From Mesostigma viride (Eukaryota; Streptophyta; Mesostigmatophyceae; Mesostigmatales; Mesostigmataceae): a DNA stretch of 24,264 nucleotides. The notes beneath the pieces were generated by a model. It saw only the letters and a program-made list of their open reading frames with translations. It was not told the origin of the DNA and did no database searches. Position 1 is the first letter of the stretch. Each line of letters opens with the position of its first letter. The stretch lies in contig RPFO01000516.1 in assembly GCA_009746045.1 (NCBI GenBank), positions 126,001 through 150,264 of the forward strand, read 5' to 3'. This document shows, piece after piece, positions 9,381 to 20,590 of this stretch. A program made the position numbers and the translations under genes.

Positions 9381-11381
9381 ATATACACTACCACCTCGTC
9401 TGCCCTTACAGTAGACCGGATCGACAGCTCAGATGAGGATTATATCCCCCTCTAGTGACTCTATGGTTGGGGCATGATGCGGACGATATAAATGTAACTT
9501 TCGTGTAATTATTTTTCTAATGAGATTAGCGTAGTACTCCGTGGCGCTTTGCCTTCTCTCCGCGTCCGCACGCGTAGGGGGCTTTATGTTAAATGTCGTG
9601 CTCTCTATAGGTGTTTTTATGTCGTTTGTGCCAATGGACGTCGCGGAAACGCTCATTTTGTGTGACCTGCAATAGGTCGTGGGGTGGATACCGTCTGGCT
9701 GTTGCCGACTGTGTTGACGGTGTCTGCCTCTGTGTGCCCCGCGGAGGGGAGGAGCGTATTGTGCACTTGCTTGCGGAGAGCTCGTGTGTGTGCTGTGATA
9801 GACTCTGTCTTCTTCCTCGTTGCGTTATGTGGTAACTGCACTGCACTTAGAGGTATTCCTGGGATCCCCCTTCTCCTTCTTGCAAGCTTCTGCTAGCCTT
9901 AAGCCAGCCCTCCGCGGGCCTAGCTCTTAAAATATAAATCTAAACTAGGCGACGTACCATCGTCGATATCGTTGAGAACCCCAGGGCTGGCCGCCACCTT
10001 CTGGTGTCGTTGAAAACCGGCGTAATACCGCTACTGTCGATAGCACCTCACCACAGAGCCATGGCTGGCCCCGCCGAGTATTCCCGACTGGCCGCTCGCC
10101 GTCTAGATCGTCGTTGAATTCCTTACGGAGTGGCCGCCGACCTGTCCAGCGATCGTTGAATACAGGAACCTCTATCTACCCCAAGCTCCGCCTTGGTTTC
10201 CTAACTGCCTCCACTAACCCTCTCCGCGAGAGTTAGCTAACCTCGCCAGCACATTTCCCTCCGATAACCAGTGTTACGTCCCAGGAATTACACTCATAAC
10301 CTGAGCTACGTAGCGAAAGATCAACCATGCCGGAGTTAGGAATATTCAAGGTGGCCTAACGTAGATTGCGCTTCACGACGTGAGTCGTGAGATATCTGGC
10401 ACCGCGGCTTGATGCCAAGCTAATAGATACACACTTATAAAGGCTAGTGCTCAAGACCAATTACAAATGGATAGTTGCCCCAGGCTCAATATGAAGGCGA
10501 CATCGCACTTAACATTTATTAAACCAAGAGGACGAGACTCTCGTCCTCGGACCAGTTTAACCTAGGCCTGTGACGGCGCCAATACAGCGCCGACCCTCTA
10601 GAGAATTCCAAAGCATGCATTCCACGCAAGATCCTCGGGCCGACATCGACCCTCAACTACAGGACGCATATCAGTACAGGCAAGATCTCCACTGGCGCGG
10701 CGCGATTGCACCGGCCCCTAGAAGGTCGCATATAACAACAACCTAGGACCAAAATAACTAGTCCAAATCGCATAACTATCAAGTTCCATACAAATTAGAA
10801 CAACAGGCCAAACTGCCTAATTTATTCCATTGTTGCGCCCCTTTTAAAGGTCGGGCCGCAACAGGTGCCTAACTACCCCAAACAGCCACTTGCAAACGTT
10901 CACGGCTAGCCTATGTATTCTAATAGCCTACCAAATATGTAATGTACACTTACAAGCGCCGACTGATCTAAACCTTAATGAAGGGACTGAGAAGGCACTA
11001 GCCAAGCTGGGTCGGTGACCCATCAGGGTCTACTGACAAGACGACTAGTAGGGACAACATGAGGTGGACAACTCCCAGGGTGGGGTCCACCACGCGGTGT
11101 CTCATACATGACTGCGTTTTTAAGTCCTGCTTTAATCGTGATGATGATCCATGGTTCAAGTCGTTGGCCATTCCAACGTGAGCCGTGGTTGAGCTGCCCC
11201 GTAAAAAGTGTGCATCGCACAGAAGGAACTACCGATAACAGCCGCCAAAGTATTCCGCAAACGGGCGTGCGCTGAGTGTTCAGTGACAAGCTGTAAGTAC
11301 TAGGCACAAGCTCCGAGAACAAGCACAGACAACCTGAGAGCATCTTTGCATCAAGAACTGCAAATAACAAGGGTTCTCATG
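9381..11381. other. Gene-poor stretch, weak repeats only
   Basis: No gene recognised. The + strand around 9611-9835 gives a Cys-rich peptide (CRLC...CVTC) that could be chance in TG-rich DNA. From 9969 to 10159 the word TCGTTGA occurs four times (9969, 10007, 10111, 10153), each time near a variant of CTGGCCGCC, which hints at a degraded repeat. Further on there are small hairpins: TCACGAC / GTCGTGA at 10373-10390, the one at 10528-10548, and CGGCGC / GCGCCG near 10574-10594. The rest shows nothing I can interpret. Confidence 0.4.
10528..10548. repeat. Perfect 9-bp-stem hairpin
   Basis: GAGGACGAG, loop ACT, CTCGTCCTC. A second pair of arms, TTAAAC (10519-10524) and GTTTAA (10555-10560), encloses it. 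The stem again contains GAGGAC, as in 5292-5317 and 7006-7032. No gene ends here, so a terminator role is not supported. Confidence 0.7.
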
Positions 11382-11421
11382 CCCTCTCCCCCCCCCCCGC
11401 CCCCCCCCCCCCCCCCACCCC
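11382..11421. repeat. Poly-C tract
   Basis: About 38 of 40 bases are pyrimidine, mostly one C run broken by a single G and A. The opposite strand is a G run that could form a quadruplex. Such runs are hypermutable and also error-prone in sequencing, so the exact length is uncertain. Confidence 0.8.
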
Positions 11422-11589
11422 AAAAAACATGGCCCATCTGCCCCAACATGGTCTCATCCCACATGGCACATGATCCCTGTCCCCAGGAGAGTTGAACGCA
11501 TGCAGGTTCATCCACACGACATTCTGCTTTTGGATACTCTCCTGCAGGGGGGGTGTCCGAAACAAAAATATCAGACACATACGCTGAAA

Positions 11590-12190
11590 TTTTCCAAAAG
11601 TTGGCCCTTGGACCCTACCTACCTAGCACGTAGGCGCTATACCTAGCAAAACCCTGAGGTCCCAAGGGTTATAGGGGTCGACCTAGGGAGCAAAATGATC
11701 AGCTCCGCGAGCTCTACCGTTTGAGCATATTGGTGTATGGGAAAATTCCGGTTTTCTAAATTGGGTGATTGGCCGGCGCGACGCGATACTGGCACGGCAC
11801 GGCGCGGGATAGCCGAAGCCTTGTAGTGGTGGCAGACGGCAGCATACTTCCGTGCCTAGGGGCAGCACCATCTTGCGGGCAACCCCCCCCCCCTCTATGG
11901 TACCTGCCAAAAATTTGACTGCAGATTTGGGTTCAGCTCGCCAAGTGCTATCAGTTTGTCCGTCAAACCGTTTCAAAATTCCGACCATACAGGGAGCTAG
12001 CAGAAATCCAAGTGTTTTGTTGTAAAAAACCCATATCGGCCCGGCACCCTACCTACCTACCCTTTAAGTTAACGGTTTTTGAGGCTCTGTAACTTCTAAC
12101 CTAGAGACCCCCTGGGGTTGCGACCAGTGGCAAACATGCTTGTTTTCGCGAGATCTACTCGAATCCAGCGTCGTGTAAATTTTCTTGTTT
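11590..12190 (+). repeat. Diverged direct repeat, period 434-441 bp
   Basis: Landmarks recur in the same order: CCCTACCTACCTA at 11613-11625 and 12047-12059, then a GAG...CCC...GGGGT.CGACC block, then CAAAATG / CAAACATG (11691, 12131), then GCGAGCTCTAC / GCGAGATCTAC (11707, 12148), then a GTGTATGGGAAAATT / GTGTAAATTTTC stretch. The copies are strongly diverged between the landmarks. No coding potential is convincing in either, and the unit's identity is unknown. Confidence 0.45.
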
Positions 12191-12199
12191 TTGGACACC

Positions 12200-12850
12200 C
12201 CCCCTGCTCTCCTGTACCATTTCTTCATGCTGCGTCATTGCTCAAAACTACGCAGCTTGCTCGTGAAAACGTTCAGGGAGCGGCTGAGCTGGTCGCCGCA
12301 ACCTCCCTGGATGCGCTACCTGGCAGCAGCTCGCGAAGCCTTTTCTGGAGCTGCGCAAAATCCAGGGGCTTGGCCAGAAACCTGCGGAGAAACAGCCCAC
12401 AGACAAACAGAAGGCATGGGACAGGTGTTGTTAGCGGAGGGGCCCTCTCCATGATCCGGTCAAGACGCCAAGACCTAAGAACACTCCATCCCTTCGGATC
12501 TTGACAAGGCCTTCGTATTTAAAAGCAGTAAAAAGCAAATCAAGTGGCAGCCACCACCCACAGACGCAAGTAATCATGGCACAGAAGTAGTCAATCATGC
12601 AATGCCACCCAGTACAAGTCAAGTCAGCCAGTATTAACCTTGGGGCTGTTAGCATCATGCCCCCTGTCATTTCGGCAACATAACCCCTTGCAGCGTGCAT
12701 GGTGCGTAGGGTGGGTACTAGACCATCATGCATGCATAACATGGGAGGGGCAAGCGCGCGCACACGGTCAGGCCAGCGACACCACCACCCGCACCATAAC
12801 AGGGGGCCAAGCAACACAACCATCCGCACTGCGAGAGCAAGTGTGCGTAC
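12200..12850 (-). other. Probable intron downstream of the REC exon
   Basis: On the - strand the REC protein frame stops making sense after GMTG at 12851. A GT donor (GTACGCAC) follows at 12850-12849. The reading continues without REC motifs into low-complexity CAC/GTG-rich DNA. The expected remainder of the domain, with its conserved beta-5 Lys-Pro, is not found in any frame down to 12200. The acceptor of the next exon is therefore either further away or absent. The lower limit of the interval is arbitrary. Confidence 0.4.
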
Positions 12851-13143
12851 CCGGTCATGCCGGCCTCGATGCACCGCTGCTCATCTGCGGGGAGCGCATT
12901 GGCGGTGAGGGCGATGATGGGGATGGGCTGAGTCAGCCCGCGCGCCGCCTCCAGCGCGCGGATAGCCCGCGTGGCCGTGAGCCCGTCCATGACCGGCATC
13001 TGGCAGTCCATGAGGATGACGTCCCAGGGTGTGGTAAGCGCGACATCGACCGCCTTTTGGCCGTTCTCGACAACGGTCACTTGGAGGGAGGGCCCCAGCT
13101 TGGTCAGCACGCGCGTGATCAGCTTCTGGTTGAGCACGTTGTC
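12851..13143 (-). CDS. Receiver (REC) domain exon, hybrid kinase type
   Basis: The exon encodes most of a response-regulator receiver domain, the module that takes a phosphate from a histidine kinase or phosphotransfer protein onto an Asp. It starts DNVLNQKLITRVLTKLG, the second acidic residue plus Asn of the (D/E)DN motif common in hybrid histidine kinases. It goes on through VENGQKAVD and DVILMDCQMPVMDG (phospho-acceptor Asp in MDCQMP), then IIALTAN (switch Thr) and CIEAGMTG. The beta-5 Lys-Pro that should follow is missing, and a GT donor lies at that point. The start follows CAG at 13146-13144, preceded by an in-frame TGA and a C run, so I read it as a 3' splice site in phase 0. The first acidic residue must come from an upstream exon, which would lie beyond the array. 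It is 97 codons plus 2 bases. All visible key residues are intact, so the domain is not obviously dead, but the whole gene cannot be seen. Confidence 0.85.
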
Positions 13144-14130
13144 CTGTCATGGGGGGCCACGCGCGTGATCAGCTTCTGGTTGAGCACGTTGTCCTGTCAT
13201 GGGGGGCCACGCGCGTGATCAGCTTCTGGTTGAGCACGTTGTCCTGTCATGGGGGGCACGCGCGTGATCAGCTTCTGGTTGAGCACGTTGTCCTGTCATG
13301 GGGGCCACGCGCGTGATCAGCTTCTGGTTGAGCACGTTGTCCTGTCATGGGGGGCGCGTGATCAGCTTCTGGTTGAGCACGTTGTCCTGTCATGGGGGGC
13401 CACGCGCGTGATCAGCTTCTGGTTGAGCACGTTGTCCTGTCATGGGGGCACGCGCGTGATCAGCTTCTGGTTGAGCACGTTGTCCTGTCATGGGGGGCAC
13501 GCGCGTGATCAGCTTCTGGTTGAGCACGTTGTCCTGTCATGGGGGGCGCGTGACGCGCGTGATCAGCTTCTGGTTGAGCACGTTGTCCTGTCATGGGGGC
13601 ACGCGCGTGATCAGCTTCTGGTTGAGCACGTTGTCCTGTCATGGGGGCACGCGCGTGATCAGCTTCTGGTTGAGCACGTTGTCCTGTCATGGGGGGCACG
13701 CGCGTGATCAGCTTCTGGTTGAGCACGTTGTCCTGTCATGGGGGGCACGCGCGTGATCAGCTTCTGGTTGAGCACGTTGTCCTGTCATGGGGGCCACGCG
13801 CGTGATCAGCTTCTGGTTGAGCACGTTGTCCTGTCATGGGGGGCACGCGCGTGATCAGCTTCTGGTTGAGCACGTTGTCCTGTCATGGGGGGGCGCGTGA
13901 TCAGCTTCTGGTTGAGCACGTTGTCCTGTCATGGGGGGCGCGTGATCAGCTTCTGGTTGAGCACGTTGTCCTGTCATGGGGGCACGCGCGTGATCAGCTT
14001 CTGGTTGAGCACGTTGTCCTGTCATGGGGGGCCGCGTGATCAGCTTCTGGTTGAGCACGTTGTCCTGTCATGGGGGGCGTGACGCGCGTGATCAGCTTCT
14101 GGTTGAGCACGTTGTCCTGTCATGGGGGGC
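13108..14130. repeat. Gene-proximal array segment, 45-50 bp units
   Basis: Units here match the exon best. They read ATCAGC (exon codons AAG CTG on the - strand), and most keep the full CACGCGCGTG joint, giving 50 bp (first two) then 49 or 48 bp. A few 45-bp units appear (for example at 13339-13384), and odd joints GCGCGTGACGCGCG and GCGTGACGCGCG occur near 13547 and 14078. This looks like the founder part of the array. Confidence 0.9.
13144..13157 (-). other. Candidate 3' splice site of the REC exon
   Basis: On the - strand: a short C-rich tract (GCCCCCC) then ATGACAG, then the exon. It is the last intron piece before GAC AAC. This same piece, plus the first bases of the exon, is what the tandem array repeats. 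The TGA inside it closes the REC frame, so the sequence can only be intronic or non-coding in that frame. Confidence 0.6.
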
Positions 14131-17100
14131 GCGTGATCACCTTCTGGTTGAGCACGTTGTCCTGTCATGGGGGGCACGCGCGTGATCAGCTTCTGGTTGA
14201 GCACGTTGTCCTGTCATGGGGGCACGCGCGTGATCACCTTCTGGTTGAGCACGTTGTCCTGTCATGGGGGGCACGTGATCACCTTCTGGTTGAGCACGTT
14301 GTCCTGTCATGGGGGGCACGTGATCACCTTCTGGTTGAGCACGTTGTCCTGTCATGGGGGGCGCGTGATCAGCTTCTGGTTGAGCACGTTGTCCTGTCAT
14401 GGGGGGCGCGTGATCACCTTCTGGTTGAGCACGTTGTCCTGTCATGGGGGGCGCGTGATCACCTTCTGGTTGAGCACGTTGTCCTGTCATGGGGGGCGCG
14501 TGATCACCTTCTGGTTGAGCACGTTGTCCTGTCATGGGGGGCACGTGATCACCTTCTGGTTGAGCACGTTGTCCTGTCATGGGGGGCACGTGATCACCTT
14601 CTGGTTGAGCACGTTGTCCTGTCATGGGGGGCACGTGATCACCTTCTGGTTGAGCACGTTGTCCTGTCATGGGGGGCGCGTGATCACCTTCTGGTTGAGC
14701 ACGTTGTCCTGTCATGGGGGGCGCGTGATCACCTTCTGGTTGAGCACGTTGTCCTGTCATGGGGGGCGCGTGATCACCTTCTGGTTGAGCACGTTGTCCT
14801 GTCATGGGGGGCACGTGATCACCTTCTGGTTGAGCACGTTGTCCTGTCATGGGGGGCACGTGATCACCTTCTGGTTGAGCACGTTGTCCTGTCATGGGGG
14901 GCGCGTGATCACCTTCTGGTTGAGCACGTTGTCCTGTCATGGGGGGCGCGTGATCACCTTCTGGTTGAGCACGTTGTCCTGTCATGGGGGGCGCGTGATC
15001 ACCTTCTGGTTGAGCACGTTGTCCTGTCATGGGGGGCGCGTGATCACCTTCTGGTTGAGCACGTTGTCCTGTCATGGGGGGCGCGTGATCACCTTCTGGT
15101 TGAGCACGTTGTCCTGTCATGGGGGGCGCGTGATCACCTTCTGGTTGAGCACGTTGTCCTGTCATGGGGGGCGCGTGATCACCTTCTGGTTGAGCACGTT
15201 GTCCTGTCATGGGGGGCGCGTGATCACCTTCTGGTTGAGCACGTTGTCCTGTCATGGGGGGCGCGTGATCACCTTCTGGTTGAGCACGTTGTCCTGTCAT
15301 GGGGGGCGCGTGATCACCTTCTGGTTGAGCACGTTGTCCTGTCATGGGGGGCGCGTGATCACCTTCTGGTTGAGCACGTTGTCCTGTCATGGGGGGCGCG
15401 TGATCACCTTCTGGTTGAGCACGTTGTCCTGTCATGGGGGGCGCGTGATCACCTTCTGGTTGAGCACGTTGTCCTGTCATGGGGGGCGCGTGATCACCTT
15501 CTGGTTGAGCACGTTGTCCTGTCATGGGGGGCGCGTGATCACCTTCTGGTTGAGCACGTTGTCCTGTCATGGGGGGCGCGTGATCACCTTCTGGTTGAGC
15601 ACGTTGTCCTGTCATGGGGGGCGCGTGATCACCTTCTGGTTGAGCACGTTGTCCTGTCATGGGGGGCGCGTGATCACCTTCTGGTTGAGCACGTTGTCCT
15701 GTCATGGGGGGCGCGTGATCACCTTCTGGTTGAGCACGTTGTCCTGTCATGGGGGGCGCGTGATCACCTTCTGGTTGAGCACGTTGTCCTGTCATGGGGG
15801 GCGCGTGATCACCTTCTGGTTGAGCACGTTGTCCTGTCATGGGGGGCGCGTGATCACCTTCTGGTTGAGCACGTTGTCCTGTCATGGGGGGCGCGTGATC
15901 ACCTTCTGGTTGAGCACGTTGTCCTGTCATGGGGGGCGCGTGATCACCTTCTGGTTGAGCACGTTGTCCTGTCATGGGGGGCGCGTGATCACCTTCTGGT
16001 TGAGCACGTTGTCCTGTCATGGGGGGCGCGTGATCACCTTCTGGTTGAGCACGTTGTCCTGTCATGGGGGCGCGTGATCACCTTCTGGTTGAGCACGTTG
16101 TCCTGTCATGGGGGGCGCGTGATCACCTTCTGGTTGAGCACGTTGTCCTGTCATGGGGGGCGCGTGATCACCTTCTGGTTGAGCACGTTGTCCTGTCATG
16201 GGGGGCGCGTGATCACCTTCTGGTTGAGCACGTTGTCCTGTCATGGGGGGCGCGTGATCACCTTCTGGTTGAGCACGTTGTCCTGTCATGGGGGGCGCGT
16301 GATCACCTTCTGGTTGAGCACGTTGTCCTGTCATGGGGGGCGCGTGATCACTTCTGGTTGAGCACGTTGTCCTGTCATGGGGGGCGCGTGATCACCTTCT
16401 GGTTGAGCACGTTGTCCTGTCATGGGGGGCGCGTGATCACCTTCTGGTTGAGCACGTTGTCCTGTCATGGGGGGCGCGTGATCACCTTCTGGTTGAGCAC
16501 GTTGTCCTGTCATGGGGGGCGCGTGATCACCTTCTGGTTGAGCACGTTGTCCTGTCATGGGGGGCGCGTGATCACCTTCTGGTTGAGCACGTTGTCCTGT
16601 CATGGGGGGCGCGTGATCACCTTCTGGTTGAGCACGTTGTCCTGTCATGGGGGGCGCGTGATCACCTTCTGGTTGAGCACGTTGTCCTGTCATGGGGGGC
16701 GCGTGATCACCTTCTGGTTGAGCACGTTGTCCTGTCATGGGGGGCGCGTGATCACCTTCTGGTTGAGCACGTTGTCCTGTCATGGGGGGCGCGTGATCAC
16801 CTTCTGGTTGAGCACGTTGTCCTGTCATGGGGGGCGCGTGATCACCTTCTGGTTGAGCACGTTGTCCTGTCATGGGGGGCGCGTGATCACCTTCTGGTTG
16901 AGCACGTTGTCCTGTCATGGGGGGCGCGTGATCACCTTCTGGTTGAGCACGTTGTCCTGTCATGGGGGGCGCGTGATCACCTTCTGGTTGAGCACGTTGT
17001 CCTGTCATGGGGGGCGCGTGATCACCTTCTGGTTGAGCACGTTGTCCTGTCATGGGGGGCGCGTGATCACCTTCTGGTTGAGCACGTTGTCCTGTCATGG

Positions 17101-20100
17101 GGGGCGCGTGATCACCTTCTGGTTGAGCACGTTGTCCTGTCATGGGGGGCGCGTGATCACCTTCTGGTTGAGCACGTTGTCCTGTCATGGGGGGCGCGTG
17201 ATCACCTTCTGGTTGAGCACGTTGTCCTGTCATGGGGGGCGCGTGATCACCTTCTGGTTGAGCACGTTGTCCTGTCATGGGGGGCGCGTGATCACCTTCT
17301 GGTTGAGCACGTTGTCCTGTCATGGGGGGCACGTGATCACCTTCTGGTTGAGCACGTTGTCCTGTCATGGGGGGCGCGTGATCACCTTCTGGTTGAGCAC
17401 GTTGTCCTGTCATGGGGGGCGCGTGATCACCTTCTGGTTGAGCACGTTGTCCTGTCATGGGGGGCGCGTGATCACCTTCTGGTTGAGCACGTTGTCCTGT
17501 CATGGGGGGCGCGTGATCACCTTCTGGTTGAGCACGTTGTCCTGTCATGGGGGGCGCGTGATCACCTTCTGGTTGAGCACGTTGTCCTGTCATGGGGGCG
17601 CGTGATCACCTTCTGGTTGAGCACGTTGTCCTGTCATGGGGGGCGCGTGATCACCTTCTGGTTGAGCACGTTGTCCTGTCATGGGGGGCGCGTGATCACC
17701 TTCTGGTTGAGCACGTTGTCCTGTCATGGGGGGCGCGTGATCACCTTCTGGTTGAGCACGTTGTCCTGTCATGGGGGGCGCGTGATCACCTTCTGGTTGA
17801 GCACGTTGTCCTGTCATGGGGGGCGCGTGATCACCTTCTGGTTGAGCACGTTGTCCTGTCATGGGGGGCGCGTGATCACCTTCTGGTTGAGCACGTTGTC
17901 CTGTCATGGGGGGCGCGTGATCACCTTCTGGTTGAGCACGTTGTCCTGTCATGGGGGGCGCGTGATCACCTTCTGGTTGAGCACGTTGTCCTGTCATGGG
18001 GGGCGCGTGATCACCTTCTGGTTGAGCACGTTGTCCTGTCATGGGGGGCGCGTGATCACCTTCTGGTTGAGCACGTTGTCCTGTCATGGGGGGCGCGTGA
18101 TCACCTTCTGGTTGAGCACGTTGTCCTGTCATGGGGGGCGCGTGATCACCTTCTGGTTGAGCACGTTGTCCTGTCATGGGGGGCGCGTGATCACCTTCTG
18201 GTTGAGCACGTTGTCCTGTCATGGGGGGCGCGTGATCACCTTCTGGTTGAGCACGTTGTCCTGTCATGGGGGGCGCGTGATCACCTTCTGGTTGAGCACG
18301 TTGTCCTGTCATGGGGGGCACGTGATCACCTTCTGGTTGAGCACGTTGTCCTGTCATGGGGGGCGCGTGATCACCTTCTGGTTGAGCACGTTGTCCTGTC
18401 ATGGGGGCGCGTGATCACCTTCTGGTTGAGCACGTTGTCCTGTCATGGGGGGCGCGTGATCACCTTCTGGTTGAGCACGTTGTCCTGTCATGGGGGGCAC
18501 GTGATCACCTTCTGGTTGAGCACGTTGTCCTGTCATGGGGGGCGCGTGATCACCTTCTGGTTGAGCACGTTGTCCTGTCATGGGGGGCGCGTGATCACCT
18601 TCTGGTTGAGCACGTTGTCCTGTCATGGGGGGCACGTGATCACCTTCTGGTTGAGCACGTTGTCCTGTCATGGGGGGCGCGTGATCACCTTCTGGTTGAG
18701 CACGTTGTCCTGTCATGGGGGGCGCGTGATCACCTTCTGGTTGAGCACGTTGTCCTGTCATGGGGGGCGCGTGATCACCTTCTGGTTGAGCACGTTGTCC
18801 TGTCATGGGGGGCGCGTGATCACCTTCTGGTTGAGCACGTTGTCCTGTCATGGGGGGCGCGTGATCACCTTCTGGTTGAGCACGTTGTCCTGTCATGGGG
18901 GGCGCGTGATCACCTTCTGGTTGAGCACGTTGTCCTGTCATGGGGGGCGCGTGATCACCTTCTGGTTGAGCACGTTGTCCTGTCATGGGGGGCGCGTGAT
19001 CACCTTCTGGTTGAGCACGTTGTCCTGTCATGGGGGCGCGCGTGATCACCTTCTGGTTGAGCACGTTGTCCTGTCATGGGGGGCGCGTGATCACCTTCTG
19101 GTTGAGCACGTTGTCCTGTCATGGGGGGCGTGATCACCTTCTGGTTGAGCACGTTGTCCTGTCATGGGGGGCGCGTGATCACCTTCTGGTTGAGCACGTT
19201 GTCCTGTCATGGGGGGCGCGTGATCACCTTCTGGTTGAGCACGTTGTCCTGTCATGGGGGGCACGTGATCACCTTCTGGTTGAGCACGTTGTCCTGTCAT
19301 GGGGGGCGCGTGATCACCTTCTGGTTGAGCACGTTGTCCTGTCATGGGGGGCGCGTGATCACCTTCTGGTTGAGCACGTTGTCCTGTCATGGGGGGCGCG
19401 TGATCACCTTCTGGTTGAGCACGTTGTCCTGTCATGGGGGGCGCGTGATCACCTTCTGGTTGAGCACGTTGTCCTGTCATGGGGGGCGCGTGATCACCTT
19501 CTGGTTGAGCACGTTGTCCTGTCATGGGGGGCGCGTGATCACCTTCTGGTTGAGCACGTTGTCCTGTCATGGGGGGCGCGTGATCACCTTCTGGTTGAGC
19601 ACGTTGTCCTGTCATGGGGGGCGCGTGATCACCTTCTGGTTGAGCACGTTGTCCTGTCATGGGGGGCGCGTGATCACCTTCTGGTTGAGCACGTTGTCCT
19701 GTCATGGGGGGCGCGTGATCACCTTCTGGTTGAGCACGTTGTCCTGTCATGGGGGGCACGTGATCACCTTCTGGTTGAGCACGTTGTCCTGTCATGGGGG
19801 GCGCGTGATCACCTTCTGGTTGAGCACGTTGTCCTGTCATGGGGGCGCGTGATCACCTTCTGGTTGAGCACGTTGTCCTGTCATGGGGGGCGCGTGATCA
19901 CCTTCTGGTTGAGCACGTTGTCCTGTCATGGGGGGCGCGTGATCACCTTCTGGTTGAGCACGTTGTCCTGTCATGGGGGGCGCGTGATCACCTTCTGGTT
20001 GAGCACGTTGTCCTGTCATGGGGGGCGCGTGATCACCTTCTGGTTGAGCACGTTGTCCTGTCATGGGGGGCGCGTGATCACCTTCTGGTTGAGCACGTTG

Positions 20101-20590
20101 TCCTGTCATGGGGGGCGCGTGATCACCTTCTGGTTGAGCACGTTGTCCTGTCATGGGGGGCGCGTGATCACCTTCTGGTTGAGCACGTTGTCCTGTCATG
20201 GGGGGCGCGTGATCACCTTCTGGTTGAGCACGTTGTCCTGTCATGGGGGGCGTGATCACCTTCTGGTTGAGCACGTTGTCCTGTCATGGGGGGCGCGTGA
20301 TCACCTTCTGGTTGAGCACGTTGTCCTGTCATGGGGGGCGCGTGATCACCTTCTGGTTGAGCACGTTGTCCTGTCATGGGGGGCGCGTGATCACCTTCTG
20401 GTTGAGCACGTTGTCCTGTCATGGGGGCGCGTGATCACCTTCTGGTTGAGCACGTTGTCCTGTCATGGGGGGCCGTGATCACCTTCTGGTTGAGCACGTT
20501 GTCCTGTCATGGGGGGCGCGTGATCACCTTCTGGTTGAGCACGTTGTCCTGTCATGGGGGGCGCGTGATCACCTTCTGGTTGAGCACGTT
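14131..20590. repeat. Homogenised core of the array, 45-bp units
   Basis: From 14140 on, units change to ATCACC (AAG GTG on the - strand) with only two ATCAGC exceptions (about 14189 and 14370). Almost all are exactly 45 bp with a GCGCG joint. A GCACG joint marks scattered units. Stretches such as 14901-16065 (about 26 units) are identical. Rare length variants occur at about 16068, 16348, 17594, 18404, 19033, 19130 and 19841. Confidence 0.95.
14271..14900. repeat. Six-unit higher-order pattern
   Basis: With H for a GCACG joint and R for GCGCG, units from 14271 read HHRRRR, from 14541 HHHRRR, and from 14811 HHRR and onward R. Blocks therefore start every 270 bp (six units), suggesting duplication of multi-unit blocks. 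Confidence 0.6.

Noticed and set aside
9611-9835. Cys-rich peptide with CXXC pairs, zinc-finger-like
   Set aside because: The spacing fits no finger family I know. TG-rich DNA yields Cys codons by chance, and competing frames are open over the same bases.
12431-12874. 147-codon frame on the - strand beyond the REC exon
   Set aside because: It lies mostly where I infer an intron, shows no recognisable domain, and is in a different frame from the REC exon.
12640-13218. 192-codon frame on the + strand
   Set aside because: It is the shadow of the REC exon on the other strand and runs on into the array. It has no motif of its own, while the - strand gives clear REC motifs.
14070-16361. 763-codon gene on + and 642-codon gene on - within the array
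   Set aside because: They are pure consequences of a 45-bp period without stops in those phases. Both strands are open at once, the peptides are 15-residue repeats, and frames collapse at each 44-bp unit.
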